Below, in pieces: positions 63,556 through 64,000 of a stretch of 64,000 nucleotides of DNA; position 1 is the first letter of the stretch; every line of letters begins with the position of its first letter. The position numbers were made by a program, and so were the translations under genes. Below the pieces are notes generated by a model, which was not told the DNA's origin, ran no database searches, and saw only the letters and a program-made list of their open reading frames with translations. The stretch comes from JAAYAY01 sp963674575 (GTDB lineage Bacteria > Planctomycetota > Planctomycetia > Pirellulales > Thermoguttaceae). Where the stretch lies: positions 1,054,001-1,118,000 of the forward strand of contig CAXXQT010000001.1 in NCBI GenBank assembly GCA_963674575.2. The letters run 5' to 3'.

Positions 63556-63978
63556 ATGGCTCAGTTCAGCGAATTTGTTTCAGCGACTCTCCGCGACGGC
63601 CAAATCACCGAATCCGAGGTTCCTCTCATCGAGGCCGAACTCGTGCGTGACGGGCGTCTGGACATCGAGGACGTCAAACTGCTTGTGGAACTCTACTGCA
63701 ACGCCCGGGAGTATTGTCCTTCGTTCGAGAAACTGTTCTTCGCCGTGCTCGAGAAGGTCATTCTGGAAGACGGCGAGATCCAGCCGAGCGAGCAGTACTA
63801 TCTGCTGAAGATGCTCTATTCCGATCGCGTCATCCGCGATGCGGAGAAGCAGTTCTTGACTCGCATCCGCAATCGGGTCGCCTCGATCGCTCCCGAATTC
63901 GCCCAGTTGTGCGACGAGGCCATGCAGACCGAATCCAATGTCGTTCGCGTGGGCGACTACGGATCGGGCTTGTCGTGA
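63556..63978 (+). CDS. Small acidic helical protein (TerB-like?)
   Basis: A 140-residue protein, MAQFSEFVSATLRDGQI, with AAGGGG upstream. It is largely helical and has two DG.I-type repeats (LRDGQITESEVPLIEAEL, ILEDGEIQPSEQYYLLKML) like metal-binding TerB/EF-hand-like repeats. I do not recognise it with confidence. It is complete within the window. Confidence 0.55.
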   Translation: MAQFSEFVSATLRDGQITESEVPLIEAELVRDGRLDIEDVKLLVELYCNAREYCPSFEKLFFAVLEKVILEDGEIQPSEQYYLLKMLYSDRVIRDAEKQFLTRIRNRVASIAPEFAQLCDEAMQTESNVVRVGDYGSGLS

Positions 63979-64000
63979 TTGGCCAGATTCGGTCTGTTCC

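Noticed and set aside
1..64000. tRNA, rRNA or tmRNA genes
   Set aside because: No T-loop GGTTCRA block with acceptor pairing, and no rRNA-like stretch, was found in the spacers by eye; a covariance search would be needed to be certain.

Overview
The window looks like a chromosome segment of a planctomycete, probably of the order Pirellulales. The evidence is the GC-rich coding, the many Tat-exported oxidoreductases and sugar-phosphate isomerase-like TIM barrels, long secreted proteins of unknown function, a secretin-like protein made only of N-domains, small zinc-ribbon proteins, and the gene order phoH, 7TM-HD hydrolase, ybeY, corC, recO, bamD, lptE, folP. This assignment is inferred from gene content; the window holds no rRNA or tRNA gene.

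Layout. 0.1-1.1 kb: a DUF4258-like/antitoxin-like pair and a small membrane protein. 1.1-5 kb: a secreted protein flanked by inverted copies of an intergenic repeat, an isochorismatase-family hydrolase and a run of palindromic repeats. 5-9 kb: a very long secretin-N-domain protein. 9.3-11.7 kb: a PfkB sugar kinase and an iron-type alcohol dehydrogenase, with small repeats between and around them. 12-15.8 kb: two secreted proteins, then aroA. 15.8-17.4 kb: an insertion sequence that lands on the aroA stop codon. 17.5-19 kb: a PIN-domain toxin with an unusually large partner. 19-25.6 kb: a zinc ribbon, a cyclophilin lipoprotein, a three-gene ABC export cluster and a PAP2-like lipoprotein. 25.7-32.1 kb: carbohydrate-related exported enzymes (beta-propeller, two TIM barrels, Gfo/Idh/MocA oxidoreductase, nucleoside hydrolase) and a GxxExxY protein. 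32.2-36 kb: a PilT-like ATPase and a BsuBI/PstI-type restriction-modification locus whose endonuclease is frameshifted. 36-41.8 kb: zinc ribbon, secreted protein, tsaE, thiL, an HtrA-type protease and a small lipoprotein. 42-46.8 kb: a glycoside hydrolase, then an SDR/flavoprotein pair. 46.8-48 kb: decayed DNA. 48-57.7 kb: the conserved housekeeping run phoH to folP on the minus strand, interrupted between corC and recO by a 307-bp cloverleaf-like nested palindrome. 57.9-60.7 kb: zinc ribbon, cdsA, uppS and a SpoU methyltransferase. 60.9-61.3 kb: a candidate untranslated or short-ORF transcript with its own promoter and terminator. 61.4-64 kb: two more sugar-related TIM-barrel proteins, a second copy of the 4.4-kb palindromic element, and a small acidic protein.

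How the genes fit together. The phoH-folP run joins RNA processing (YbeY), nucleotide signalling (7TM-HD), repair (RecO), outer-membrane assembly (BamD, LptE) and folate synthesis. cdsA and uppS supply lipid precursors for the envelope. The Tat-exported oxidoreductases, isomerase-like proteins, glycoside hydrolase and nucleoside hydrolase suggest scavenging of complex sugars. The defence and selfish elements are the PIN pair, the DUF4258 pair, the damaged restriction-modification locus, one IS and several families of small palindromic repeats. The features most worth a second look are the cloverleaf at 52182-52488, the two-armed repeat present in opposite orientations at 4431-4580 and 63354-63500, the IS at the aroA stop codon, the restriction endonuclease frameshift, and the large antitoxin-like partner of the PIN gene.
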